64,000 nt of DNA from Planctomycetota bacterium. GTDB lineage: Bacteria > Planctomycetota > JAJSAM01. The notes under the pieces were generated by a model. That model ran no database searches. It saw only the letters and a list, made by a program, of their open reading frames with translations, and had not been told where the DNA came from. Positions 37,861 through 46,461 of the stretch are shown one piece after another. The translations under genes and the position numbers were made by a program. The DNA lies in NCBI GenBank assembly GCA_024274785.1, contig JAJSAM010000063.1:52272-116271 (forward strand), in the 5' to 3' direction. Every line of letters starts with the position of its first letter. Positions within the stretch are counted from its first letter, which is position 1.

Positions 37861-38874
37861 ATGTCTGTTCCGAAAAGCATCCTCATCATCATCGCGCTGG
37901 GACTGGTCCTGGGTTGCGCATCAAAGCCACCCCTGCCGGAGGACGAACTCCCGAACGACTTCCTGTTCGTCTTCACCCACGAGCGGCTCACGAAGTTCGA
38001 CGAGACCATCGAACTGACCGCGGACGGTGAGGTGGTCCACGAGACCGACGAGGCGGAATCAACCGGGGAGGATGATCCCGAACGGCCGGAGGTGAAGATA
38101 GCTCCGCCGCCGGAGGGGGCCGAAGGGACCGAGCCCGGGATGGGCGGAGAGGACGCCGAAGGGACCGAACCCGGGATGGGCGAAGAGGACGCCGGGGGGA
38201 CCGAGCCCGGGATGGGCGAAGAGGACGCCGAAGGGACCGAGCCCGGGATGGGCGAAGAGGACGCCGAAGGGACCGAACCCGGGATGGGCGGAGAGGACGC
38301 CGAAGCCGGGAAGACTGACGGGATGGAATCAGGGGAAGAGACGGTCACGCTGCCGCTGCCGAGTTTCGTGAAGGTCACCGTGGACGTCATCGGCCGCACG
38401 GACATCGAAGTCACCCACACCCTGCCCCGGAAGAACACCTCCAGGCAGACGCTCACCCTGAGCAAGGAAGACCTGATGGAGCTCTATCAGCTCATCCGGG
38501 CCGCCGACATCTACAACCTTCCCGGGGAATTCGAGGACGGGGACTGGGAGAAGGGCAAGGAAACCTACGCCGTCATCGGGCGGAACAAGCCAAAGACCGT
38601 CACCGTCACCGGCACCCAGGTCGAAGAGCTGGCCCGGATCCGGGACCGCCTGCTCGAAATGCTGCCGGTGAGAGACCTCCTGACCCTGCCCGCGATGATC
38701 GAGCGCCTGGTCATCATGGATCGCCGCACCGGGGTGTTCTACCGATCGGGCGAGGCGGCAGTGAAGGAGATCCCGGAGCAGTACCGCAAGGAGTACAAGG
38801 ATCCGTGGCGGGCGCTGGATGACGGCGGCTTCCCGTCCCCGTCCTTCGGCCCCCTGCCCAAGGAATGGGACTGA
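37861..38874 (+). CDS. lipoprotein with acidic 12-residue tandem repeats
   Basis: The 337-residue product has a lipoprotein signal (ILIIIALGLVLGCAS, lipobox Cys near residue 20). After an acidic stretch there are five tandem copies of EGTEPGMGEEDA (residues 88-147, with G/E variation). The remaining C-terminal domain (residues 160-335) is globular, with LTLSKEDLMELYQLIRAADIYNLP and PKTVTVTGTQVEELARI, suggesting a small alpha-beta domain. It should be anchored to a membrane facing the periplasm. The repeats may be a flexible, phase-length-variable spacer. I do not recognise the family. Confidence 0.72.
   Translation: MSVPKSILIIIALGLVLGCASKPPLPEDELPNDFLFVFTHERLTKFDETIELTADGEVVHETDEAESTGEDDPERPEVKIAPPPEGAEGTEPGMGGEDAEGTEPGMGEEDAGGTEPGMGEEDAEGTEPGMGEEDAEGTEPGMGGEDAEAGKTDGMESGEETVTLPLPSFVKVTVDVIGRTDIEVTHTLPRKNTSRQTLTLSKEDLMELYQLIRAADIYNLPGEFEDGDWEKGKETYAVIGRNKPKTVTVTGTQVEELARIRDRLLEMLPVRDLLTLPAMIERLVIMDRRTGVFYRSGEAAVKEIPEQYRKEYKDPWRALDDGGFPSPSFGPLPKEWD
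38122..38301 (+). repeat. five 36-bp tandem repeats in the lipoprotein gene
   Basis: Five in-frame 36-bp units encode (E/G)GTEPGMG(E/G)EDA. The array is exactly 180 bp and near-identical, so its copy number can probably vary between strains. Confidence 0.85.
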
Positions 38875-39134
38875 CCAGCCCGCTTTTCTCACCGAGGGCC
38901 AGCCCGCCTTTCTCACCAGTGCGCGCGCCGCGTTTGTGTAACGGTTGAAGCCGCAGGAGGATGTGTTGCGTTCTGACGGGTTGCGGCCACGACAAGGTGT
39001 ATCTGAGGAGGCAGGCGTGGATGCAGCGCAAGAAAGACCGACGACGCGACGCCTTCCCATCCCGGAGGAGGTCCGACGCCGCGATGCGCCGCGACCGCCC
39101 CTCAGATCGCGGGCAATGGTGAGAAATGCGGGCT
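38875..39134. mobile_element. small non-autonomous repeat element filling a gene gap
   Basis: The 260 bases begin right after the lipoprotein stop with two tandem near-copies of CCAGCCCGC-TTTTCTCACC (38875-38893, 38899-38917). They end with the inverse motif GGTGAGAAATGCGGGCT (39118-39134), which includes the stop codon of the kinase on the other strand. The interior has no convincing ORF. It looks like a MITE or REP-type element lying flush with both gene ends. Confidence 0.5.
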
Positions 39135-40245
39135 ATCTGCCGCCGTGCCGCCTACTCAAAAGCCGTCCAATGGGTTCCCCGCCCCCGGTTCCGTGACCGG
39201 GGTGCTTTCCACCGGCCTGGTCATCCTTGATCCTGCGGGCGGCGGCGATGACCTCTCGAGCACTCTCCGGACGGCGCTCGGGGACCTTCTCCATCATCCG
39301 GGCACAGAGCAGCGCGCTGGCCCGACTCGTCCCCGGAACCAGGACTCGTGGGTCCGGAACGGGTTTCTTGAGGTGCTGGCGAACGACCTCCCGTCCGGTT
39401 CCCTTGAAGGGCGGGCGGCCGGTCAGCATGAGGAAGTACACCGCACCGAGGGAGTAGATATCCGAATGGCAACCGGCACGAGTTCCAGTCCGGAACAGCT
39501 CCGGAGCGGTGTAGTGGGGTGTGGTCAGCCCCTTGCATACTCCGGTTTCGCAGATATCGCGGGCGTCCGAGATCCCGAAGTCGGTGACCTTCGCGCCGCC
39601 CTGCCGGGGCAGCAGAATCGCCTCCGGGCGAAGAGCCCCGTGAACGATACCGTGCTCATGGGCGTGCTGAATGCCGGATGCCACCTGGACGACGCAATCG
39701 AGCGCCTCCGACTCCGCCATCGGTCCGTGCTCCTCGAGATGCAGGCGGAGGTCGGGGCCGAGTACGTAGTCGAGCACCAGGAAGGGGATGCCCTCGAGGT
39801 CTCCGGAGTGGCGCAGGCGGACCACATTCCGATGGTTCAACAGCGAGAGCCTCCGGCTGTCCTCGAGGAACAACAGGTGTTGCTCTTCCGCCTCGGCCAA
39901 CCCGAAGCGCAGGATCTTGATGGCCACCGTTCGCCCGGTCCCGAGTTCCACCCCGCGAAAGAGCTGAGTCGTGGAATCGGAGGAGACGAACTCGAGCGAA
40001 TCGTAGCCGGGAAGTTCGAGGGTCCGAGTCCGCTTCTCCACGTTCTCCATGACCACGCGGACCTCCTCGGTGGTGAGGTGGCCACGCTGGATCAGGATCT
40101 GTCCGATCCGCTCGGGGCTCCGGCCGTCTCCCCGCTGCTCCTCCTGCAGGCACAGCGCATCGACGATTTGCGAGGGTTGACAGAGCCCGAGGTTCAGGGC
40201 AATCTCGCCAAACAGGGGGCTGATCGAGTATTTCCATGTATTCAT
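39133..40245 (-). CDS. MshEN-kinase fusion, catalytically doubtful
   Basis: The 370-residue protein starts with a MshEN/GspE N-terminal-like domain (LFGEIALNLGLCQPSQIVDAL, then IGQILIQRGHLTTEEV; residues 10-72), found in type II/IV system ATPases and c-di-GMP binders. A Ser/Thr kinase domain follows: Lys110 in TVAIKILRF, DFG at 222-224 and YSLGAVYFLMLTGRPPFKG. The HRD motif reads HGA (VHGALRPEAILL), so the catalytic Asp is absent (Ala204). It may bind ATP without phosphorylating. The last 25 residues are Gly/Arg-rich and reach into the repeat element, so the C-terminus may be altered. Divergent from the rhomboid gene. Confidence 0.82.
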   Translation of the reverse strand: MNTWKYSISPLFGEIALNLGLCQPSQIVDALCLQEEQRGDGRSPERIGQILIQRGHLTTEEVRVVMENVEKRTRTLELPGYDSLEFVSSDSTTQLFRGVELGTGRTVAIKILRFGLAEAEEQHLLFLEDSRRLSLLNHRNVVRLRHSGDLEGIPFLVLDYVLGPDLRLHLEEHGPMAESEALDCVVQVASGIQHAHEHGIVHGALRPEAILLPRQGGAKVTDFGISDARDICETGVCKGLTTPHYTAPELFRTGTRAGCHSDIYSLGAVYFLMLTGRPPFKGTGREVVRQHLKKPVPDPRVLVPGTSRASALLCARMMEKVPERRPESAREVIAAARRIKDDQAGGKHPGHGTGGGEPIGRLLSRRHGGR

Positions 40246-40304
40246 GGTCGGTATTCACCACTTCGACGTGACCTCGGTGAGCGCTTGAGGGGAAAGCGTG
40301 ATCC

Positions 40305-41798
40305 ATGGAAATGACGATGCTCCTCTGGCTCTATGTCATCTCCGCATCCTTCTCGGCGGTGACCCTGATCCGGCAGAAGGGAGCGGCTGATTCCCGCGCC
40401 CTGGTCACCGTCCTCCTGGTCGGCGCGGCCGCGACGGTGGGAGTGGTGGCGCCCGCGGCGAGACCATTTGCTTTCTGGCCCGCGACCCTTGGTTTCGTCG
40501 TCTTCATGCTCGCACCGGGACTTCTGGTCCGCCTGGGGAGGCGCCTCGCCGGGGGGGGATCGTTCGGCGGCGCGGGCCGCACCTTACGGGTCGCGAGCGT
40601 CCTCTTCCCGGCCGCGGGGTTTCGTGCGGAGCGAGACCTCTACATCGCACTCCGGGACAACGGGGGTGTGCGACATCCCGCGGCTGCGGAGGTCCGGGCG
40701 AGGATCGCCGCGCTCTCCGACGGCCCGATGTTGCGGACGGCGCCCGCCACCCTGGCCTTGATCGTCGTCATCCTGCTCGCATACGGGCTGCTCGCGACGG
40801 CGGGCGACTCCGAGAACCTGATCACACTGCTCGAGTTCGGCGCAAACTACGCCCCGCTCGTCCTCGCCGGCGAGTGGTACCGGCTCATGACCGCGATTTT
40901 CCTGCACGGAGGGCTGCTGCACCTGACCGTCAATGTCCTCTCCCTCTGGATCCTCGGGAAATGGGTGGAGCCGGAGATCGGCTCGGCGCGAACGCTGGTG
41001 GTCCTCCTCCTCTCCGGGCTGATCGGAAACGTGGCGAGTCTGGCCCTGTACCGGGAAACGGCGGTGGTGGCCGTGGGAGCGTCGGGCGCGGGCATGGGGC
41101 TGCTCGGCTGCCTGGCCATGCTCCTGCTTCGCCCCGGGGGGCACCCGCTACGGTCCCGGAGACTTCCGGCCGTGCTGGTCATCACCGGGGCGTCGCTCTT
41201 CATGGGTCTCGTCATCCACCAGATCGACAACGGCGCCCATCTCGGAGGACTTCTGACCGGAGCGGCGCTCGGCATCCTGTTCACCCGGCTCCCGCGCCTC
41301 CCCGATCTGCTGGTGCGCGCCGCCGCGACGGTGCTCGTCCTGCTGGCGGTGTGGTCCATCGTGCTCGTCGGCCTGAGTTCTCCGGTGTGGCAGCAGCGGG
41401 CTGAATTCGGCACGAACTCCTTCACCCTGCACTGCCCGGCCGGCGCCGTGAAGAGTGTCAGCGGGAATTCCTTCGAACTCTCCTGGCGCCTGGTCGACGA
41501 CCTCTTCATCGAGCTATCGATCGAGCTGGTGGATCCCCCGGAGAGCCCCGCCGAGCGTTTCGACCGGATGACCGGGGAACTCCAGGGTGTCCTTCCTCCG
41601 GGCAAGGAGCGGTTGAGTTTCCCGCGAGCCTGCACACGCGTGGTGGCGGAAGGCGAGACGAGCCGCACCGAGATTTACCTGATCGAGGACGCGCCGGGAG
41701 GACGGGGCGCCCTGTTATCCTTCGTCCTGCCCGGCGATGATCCGATCATCCGTGAGCGATGGGTCGAGCCGGTGATCTCGAGCTTCCGCTTCAGATAG
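40305..41798 (+). CDS. rhomboid-family intramembrane serine protease
   Basis: The 497-residue membrane protein has two extra N-terminal helices, then the rhomboid core with WYRLMTAIFLHGGLLHLTVN, the nucleophile loop VGASGAGMGLLG (Ser260) and NGAHLGGLLTGAALG (His312), giving the Ser-His dyad. Beyond the last helix, residues 365-497 form a soluble beta-rich domain (NSFTLHCPAGAV, then ELSWRLVDDLFIELS). It would cleave membrane proteins. It lies 9 bases before amrB, so it may share an operon with the AmmeMemoRadiSam and phosphoesterase genes. Confidence 0.88.
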   Translation: MEMTMLLWLYVISASFSAVTLIRQKGAADSRALVTVLLVGAAATVGVVAPAARPFAFWPATLGFVVFMLAPGLLVRLGRRLAGGGSFGGAGRTLRVASVLFPAAGFRAERDLYIALRDNGGVRHPAAAEVRARIAALSDGPMLRTAPATLALIVVILLAYGLLATAGDSENLITLLEFGANYAPLVLAGEWYRLMTAIFLHGGLLHLTVNVLSLWILGKWVEPEIGSARTLVVLLLSGLIGNVASLALYRETAVVAVGASGAGMGLLGCLAMLLLRPGGHPLRSRRLPAVLVITGASLFMGLVIHQIDNGAHLGGLLTGAALGILFTRLPRLPDLLVRAAATVLVLLAVWSIVLVGLSSPVWQQRAEFGTNSFTLHCPAGAVKSVSGNSFELSWRLVDDLFIELSIELVDPPESPAERFDRMTGELQGVLPPGKERLSFPRACTRVVAEGETSRTEIYLIEDAPGGRGALLSFVLPGDDPIIRERWVEPVISSFRFR

Positions 41799-41807
41799 GA
41801 ACCGCGG

Positions 41808-42989
41808 ATGGAAAGCACCGACCGACCGAAGCTGCGCCCGCTTGAGGCCATCCCCCAGGAAGTGGAGGGTGAAACCGCCATTCTGATCCGCGACCCGGAG
41901 GGCATCACCGACAAGGTGGCTGCCCTGCCCCCGGGACTCGCGCAGTTCCTCTTCGCCAACCTGACCGGTGAGCACACTCTGGGGGAACTCGAGGAGAGGA
42001 TCGGTGGCGACCTCGGCCCCATCCTCTCCCAGTTGGATGAGGCCCTGTTCCTCGATTCCCCGCGATTTGCCGCGGCGAAGGCGGCCCTGGTGCAGGCTTA
42101 TCGGGACGCGCCGAGCCGGGAAGCGAAGTCCGCGGGCCAGGCGTACCCCGCGGATCCGGATGAGCTCCGGGAGTTTCTCGACCACCTCTACGAGGGCGTC
42201 GAGGAGACGGATCGGGCGAGGCCGCTCAAGGCCGCGGCGATCCCGCATCTCGACCTCCGTTTCGGAGGTGTCGCCGCAGCGAAGGGTCTCGTGGGGCTCG
42301 CCGGGAGATTCACCGGCGACACGGTGGTGATCCTCGGGGTCGGGCATGCGCTGGGGGCCACCCCCTATGCGCTGACCGTGAAGGACTTCGATACGCCTCT
42401 CGGGCTCGTGCCGGTCGATCAGGAGTTGCTCGGCAGGGTGTCGAAGCAAACCGGCGACTGGGTCTTCGAAGGGGAACTCACCCACCGGGACGAGCACTCC
42501 GTCGAATTCGCGGCGCTGCTCCTGAAGCACGCTCTGCCGAACCGGGATTTCCGGATCCTGCCGGTGCTCTGCGGCTCGTTCCAGGGCTTCCACATGGAGG
42601 ATCGCGACCCGACGGAGGATCCGCTGGTCGACGTGTTCCTCGAAACGCTCCGGGAGGAGACTGGCGACGCGTTGATCCTGGCCTCGGTGGACCTGGCCCA
42701 CCGGGGGCCGTTCTACGGAGATGAGAATCCCCTGACTCCGGAGCTGCTCCGGGCCATCGGGATCGCCGACGTGGAGATGATCGGGCGGATGGAAGAGCGG
42801 GACGCCGCGGGCTTCTTCGCTCATCTGACGAAGACGCGAAACGGCCGCCGGGTCTGCGGTTCGTCGGCGATCTACACCACCCTCTCCCTCCTGCCCGAGG
42901 GACCGCGGGGACAACTGAAAGCCTACGAGCAGCCGCCGTTCCCGGAGGAGGGCAACACGGTGACGATCTGCTCGATGGTGTGGGAGTGA
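41808..42989 (+). CDS. amrB: AmmeMemoRadiSam system protein B (MEMO1 family)
   Basis: The 393-residue protein carries an N-terminal extension of about 120 residues and then the MEMO core: AGQAYPADPDELREFL, AIPHLDLRFGG, VVILGVGHALG, HRDEHSVEFAALLL, SVDLAHRGP and AIYTTLSLLP. MEMO/AmrB proteins have an extradiol-dioxygenase-like fold with His residues binding metal. The substrate is unknown; the family co-occurs with AmrA and radical SAM AmrS, neither of which is next to it here. The following phosphoesterase starts one base after its stop. Confidence 0.9.
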   Translation: MESTDRPKLRPLEAIPQEVEGETAILIRDPEGITDKVAALPPGLAQFLFANLTGEHTLGELEERIGGDLGPILSQLDEALFLDSPRFAAAKAALVQAYRDAPSREAKSAGQAYPADPDELREFLDHLYEGVEETDRARPLKAAAIPHLDLRFGGVAAAKGLVGLAGRFTGDTVVILGVGHALGATPYALTVKDFDTPLGLVPVDQELLGRVSKQTGDWVFEGELTHRDEHSVEFAALLLKHALPNRDFRILPVLCGSFQGFHMEDRDPTEDPLVDVFLETLREETGDALILASVDLAHRGPFYGDENPLTPELLRAIGIADVEMIGRMEERDAAGFFAHLTKTRNGRRVCGSSAIYTTLSLLPEGPRGQLKAYEQPPFPEEGNTVTICSMVWE

Positions 42990-42990
42990 G

Positions 42991-43842
42991 ATGACCGACT
43001 GCTTCTTCGCCACCGACATCCACGGATCGGTCTCGCGATATCGGAAGCTCCTCGATGCGCTCCGGAGCGAACGCCCCGGAGCGGTGTTTCTCGGAGGCGA
43101 TCTCCTGCCCGCGCTCCGCTCGCTCGACGGCGAAGGAGTCATCTCGGAGCCGGGTGGCCTCGCCCGGCTCTTCGATGAGGTGCGCGACGAACTCGGGGAT
43201 GACTATCCGGAGGTCTTCCTGATCCTCGGGAACGACGACGCTCGTGCGCAGGAGGCGGATTTCATCGCCGCCGCGGCTCGGGGGACCTGGCGCTACCTGC
43301 ACAACCACCGCGCCGAGTTCCGGGGCCATCCGGTGTTCGGCTACGCCCACGTCCCCCCCACGCCGTTCCTCAACAAGGACTGGGAGCGCTACGACGTATC
43401 CCGCTACGTGGACCCCGGCTCGGTCTCTCCGGAGGAGGGCTATCGATCGGTCGCGGTCGAAAACTCACAGATCCGATACGGGACGATCAAGGAGGATCTC
43501 GACCGACTCACCGGGGACGAGGACCTCGCGAATGCAATCCTCCTCTTCCACACCCCGCCGTACCAGACGAACCTCGACCGGGCCGGCCTCGATGGCCGGA
43601 TGATCGACCACGTCCCCCTCGATTGCCACGTGGGCAGCATCGCGGTACGCCGCCTGATCGAAAAGCGCCAGCCGAAAATCACCCTGCACGGCCACATCCA
43701 CGAGTCAGCGAAGCGAATGGGCGGTTGGCGCGACAAGATCGGCAGGACCCATCTCTTCACCGCCGCCCATCACGGCCCGGAGCTGGCGCTGGTGAGGTTT
43801 GATCCGGACGAGCAGGAGAAGGCGAAACGAGAGCTGATTTGA
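42991..43842 (+). CDS. calcineurin-like metallophosphoesterase
   Basis: The 283-residue protein shows the dinuclear metal motifs in order: TDIHGS (residues 8-13), GGDLLP, GNDDAR, LLFHTPPY and the late LHGHIHES. Family members hydrolyse phosphodiesters or phosphomonoesters; the substrate cannot be told. It is cotranscribed with amrB (1-base gap). A GC-rich hairpin at 43876 probably ends this operon. Confidence 0.88.
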   Translation: MTDCFFATDIHGSVSRYRKLLDALRSERPGAVFLGGDLLPALRSLDGEGVISEPGGLARLFDEVRDELGDDYPEVFLILGNDDARAQEADFIAAAARGTWRYLHNHRAEFRGHPVFGYAHVPPTPFLNKDWERYDVSRYVDPGSVSPEEGYRSVAVENSQIRYGTIKEDLDRLTGDEDLANAILLFHTPPYQTNLDRAGLDGRMIDHVPLDCHVGSIAVRRLIEKRQPKITLHGHIHESAKRMGGWRDKIGRTHLFTAAHHGPELALVRFDPDEQEKAKRELI

Positions 43843-43875
43843 CATCCGGACAGGGGCCAGGTTCAGTTCGTGGTG

Positions 43876-43911
43876 GCCCCAGGGAGCACCGGGTTGCGGC
43901 GCCCCTGGGGC
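43876..43911. terminator. hairpin between convergent operons
   Basis: GCCCCAGGG and CCCTGGGGC form a 9-bp stem with an 18-base loop between the ends of two convergent genes. There is no T-run, but the position suits a bidirectional terminator. The preceding GGGGCCAGGTTCAGTTCGTG may be another REP-like remnant. Confidence 0.5.
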
Positions 43912-43929
43912 ATCCCACCAGGCTGGGCG

Positions 43930-44568
43930 TCAGTTTGCGGTGCTGTGGGTATCGATGTACCGGTCCAGTTCCGCGGCATACGCGCGCAGCGACGGGGGTT
44001 CGCGGTCCCAGCGGTCGTTGAAGCGGTTCATGGCGACGCGCGCGGCCTCGAGGTCCCCACCGTCGATCGCGGCCTGGGTCAGGGCGATGTCCACCCACAC
44101 CGGGACGGCTTCACCGTCCGCGCGGATGCGCGCCGAGACCGCGTCGATCTCCGCGACCGTCGCCGCGTCGTGGGCCTGACCGGACTGGGCCCGGGCGAGC
44201 CACAGCGAGTAGACGAGTGCCTCCTTCGCCGACCGCTCCCCGGGGTAGACCTTCGTGAGGAACCGGTTGATCCGGATGCAGGAATCATAGTCCTGATCAC
44301 CGGCCAGCGACTGGGCCCGATCGAACAGCAACGAGTAGAGGGCGTCGTAGTCTTCCCGCTCCTCGACGGCCATCATCGCGTCCTCGGCGGCCACGACGTC
44401 TCCCCCCATCAGGTGCGCCGCCACCTCGATGGCGACCTGCTGGACATCCACGTAGGCCCGGGCCTCGACCTGCTCCTCGGAGACTCGCGCGGGATGCTGA
44501 GTGCTGCTGCAACCGGCGAGTGTCACGACCGCGGCCAACAGCAAGAAAGGGATACTCAGGATCTTCAT
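43930..44568 (-). CDS. TPR-like lipoprotein
   Basis: The 212-residue product has a lipoprotein signal (IPFLLLAAVVTLAGCSS). The rest is helical, with repeat-like pairs (DYDALYSLLFDRAQSLAGDQ, YDSCIRINRFLTKVYPGERSA) similar to TPR or Sel1-type helices. It is the last gene of the ExbBD/TonB operon, overlapping the TonB-like gene by 4 bases, so it likely lies at the outer membrane side of that machine. No specific family was recognised. Confidence 0.75.
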   Translation of the reverse strand: MKILSIPFLLLAAVVTLAGCSSTQHPARVSEEQVEARAYVDVQQVAIEVAAHLMGGDVVAAEDAMMAVEEREDYDALYSLLFDRAQSLAGDQDYDSCIRINRFLTKVYPGERSAKEALVYSLWLARAQSGQAHDAATVAEIDAVSARIRADGEAVPVWVDIALTQAAIDGGDLEAARVAMNRFNDRWDREPPSLRAYAAELDRYIDTHSTAN

Positions 44569-45569
44569 CTCATTCCTCCATTCGTGGTGTCCACCACGGT
44601 TCCATCATCAAAACTGATACCGGCCACCTGGATGTCGAACGCTCCCCCCGGCAGGCGCACGTAGCGCATCGTGAAGTTCTTCACGTCGTCGTGGGTGCGT
44701 TTCCTTCCACCGCGGCCGCGGTTGACTTTCTCGAGTGCGGCGTCACGCCGAACGATGACCAGGCCCCATTCGCGGGGTGGGATCAGGGCGGCGAACAGGT
44801 AGACGTCGCCGCGCACAAACACGCGCCTCCGCAATTCCCTCATGGGCCTTGGAAGCGATTCGTAGCTGAACGCGAAGAGGTCGCGGTACTGCCTGTACCG
44901 CGTGAGGGGTGCGGGGCTCCGCACCTCCTCGATGCCCGGCTCGCCGGTGAGAACGAGACGATGGTAGTACTCGGATCCCGGACGCAGCCCGGCACGAGGC
45001 ACCAGGACCACGGGCTCACCGAAGTACCGGGCAATGTCGAGCTGATCGCGAGCGGTGCAAAGGAAGGTAGTGCGGAAGCCCTTGCGGCTCTTCCCGCTGA
45101 CCTCCTCCTTCGCCTGCCGCATCAACTCCTTCGATCCTTCGATCGTCTCGAGTTCGCGAACGGCGTCCGCGGAGGGATCGGTGCGGGGTTCCGGTTCCGG
45201 ATCCGCGGCGGCCGATTCCTCAGGGTCACCATCGGGCGTCCCGGCTTCCGCCGGCGGGGGCGCAGGTTTCTCTTCCACCGGTTCCGAGGGTGCGGCGGGC
45301 TCGGGAGGTGGTTGCTTCTCGGGTTCAGGCTCGGGCTCGGGTGCCGGCGTCCCCATCACCGCTTTCGGCGGCGGGGGATCCTGCACCGTCTCTTCCCTCA
45401 CAGTCTCCTCCGCGGCCGATGCGGCTTGCGGCGAAAGGACCAGGGTCAGATCGACCGGCGGCACCGGCGCGGGGGATGGAGGCGGCTGATCCGGGGCCCG
45501 GAGCAGAAACCACCACGAGAGAAGAGCGGACACGCCGATCAGGAAGAGCTGGAGTGTGACCTTCTTCAT
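44565..45569 (-). CDS. TonB-like proline-rich periplasmic-spanning protein
   Basis: The 334-residue product has one N-terminal membrane anchor (LQLFLIGVSALLSWWFLL) and then a Pro/Glu-rich rod of about 110 residues (EPEPEPEPEKQPPPEPAAP). The C-terminal globular domain from residue 150 on does not show the usual TonB YP motif. By layout it takes the TonB position after ExbD, with a 4-base overlap, so I infer that it transmits force to an outer-membrane partner. A specialised adaptor is an alternative. Confidence 0.72.
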   Translation of the reverse strand: MKKVTLQLFLIGVSALLSWWFLLRAPDQPPPSPAPVPPVDLTLVLSPQAASAAEETVREETVQDPPPPKAVMGTPAPEPEPEPEKQPPPEPAAPSEPVEEKPAPPPAEAGTPDGDPEESAAADPEPEPRTDPSADAVRELETIEGSKELMRQAKEEVSGKSRKGFRTTFLCTARDQLDIARYFGEPVVLVPRAGLRPGSEYYHRLVLTGEPGIEEVRSPAPLTRYRQYRDLFAFSYESLPRPMRELRRRVFVRGDVYLFAALIPPREWGLVIVRRDAALEKVNRGRGGRKRTHDDVKNFTMRYVRLPGGAFDIQVAGISFDDGTVVDTTNGGMR

Positions 45570-46018
45570 CGCTCTCCTCCCCAGGCGGCATTCTCGAGTC
45601 CGAGGGCCAGCAGGCTGACGTCCTTGAATCCGGCGCGGCGCAAGTGCTGCAGAATCGCCGCCATCACGCCCTGGCGAGCATTGGCGTCGGCGCGGATCTC
45701 GATCCGGAACTCGTCCGGCACCGCCTCGCCGATCTGCCCGGCCAGAGCCCGATCCAGCTCTTCGGGACCATCGATCACGACGTCACTCCCCTCGAGACGG
45801 ACCACCGAGTTCTGATCCACCACGATCCCGATCGACTTCCCCGGCGAACCCTCCCCCGAATCCGCCGGCTCCACGCTCGGCAACTTCACATGCACCTTCT
45901 CCGCGCTCACCGCGGTCTTGCTTTCGGAGAGGGCGAGCATCCCGAAAAGCAGGATGAAGAGCATGTCGATGAACGGGGTCACTCCCTTCATTCCCGGGCC
46001 GGTCATCGTACCGCTCAT
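45566..46018 (-). CDS. ExbD/TolR-type biopolymer transport protein
   Basis: The 150-residue product has a short cytoplasmic start and one transmembrane helix (VTPFIDMLFILLFGMLALSES) that holds the proton-path Asp (PFIDM, near residue 17). A periplasmic domain follows, with VVDQNSVVRLEGSDVV and a typical DANARQGVMAAILQHLRRAG segment. It works with the ExbB-type protein as a proton-driven motor. The ATG at 46018 overlaps the ExbB stop (ATGA). Confidence 0.88.
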   Translation of the reverse strand: MSGTMTGPGMKGVTPFIDMLFILLFGMLALSESKTAVSAEKVHVKLPSVEPADSGEGSPGKSIGIVVDQNSVVRLEGSDVVIDGPEELDRALAGQIGEAVPDEFRIEIRADANARQGVMAAILQHLRRAGFKDVSLLALGLENAAWGGER

Positions 46019-46458
46019 GATGTCGCTCCCGACCGCGCCCGGCGGCGTCGCTGCGCCACCTCGCGCCACCAGGCAAAGACCAGCAGGGAAGCCTGTCCAA
46101 GCAGAAAGATCGAGAGCCCGGCCACGGTGGTGAAGAGCGCCGTGGCCATCCCGGAGGCGAGGACCTCCGGCGCGGAGAGCGCCAGGTCCGTCCCCCGGGA
46201 GAAGAACGCAGAGGCGATGCCGAGCACGGTGCCGAAGAGCCCCATGCTCGTCGCCAGGTGGGAGAGCCCGTCGATCCGCGAGACGTTTCGATCCGCCGCG
46301 CGAGCAAGCTCGGCCTCGGATTCCGCCAGGCGGGGCCGGCGCAGGAGCCGGCCCGCCCAGTAGACGAGTCGCTCGAGGATCAGCGACAGCACGAGCACCC
46401 ACACGCCAAGCAGCGCATACATGATCGGTCCGCCGAGTTCGAACTCCTCGCGGAACAT
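46015..46458 (-). CDS. MotA/TolQ/ExbB proton channel protein
   Basis: The 147-residue protein has three hydrophobic segments: MYALLGVWVLVLSLILERLVYW, then HLATSMGLFGTVLGIASAF, then GMATALFTTVAGLSIFLLG. These are the core of ExbB/TolQ (GLFGTVxG and ALxTTxxGL motifs). It is short compared with ExbB (about 240), lacking the long first loop. It forms the stator/motor with ExbD. It follows the coiled-coil gene by 3 bases. Confidence 0.88.
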   Translation of the reverse strand: MFREEFELGGPIMYALLGVWVLVLSLILERLVYWAGRLLRRPRLAESEAELARAADRNVSRIDGLSHLATSMGLFGTVLGIASAFFSRGTDLALSAPEVLASGMATALFTTVAGLSIFLLGQASLLVFAWWREVAQRRRRARSGATS

Positions 46459-46461
46459 CTC

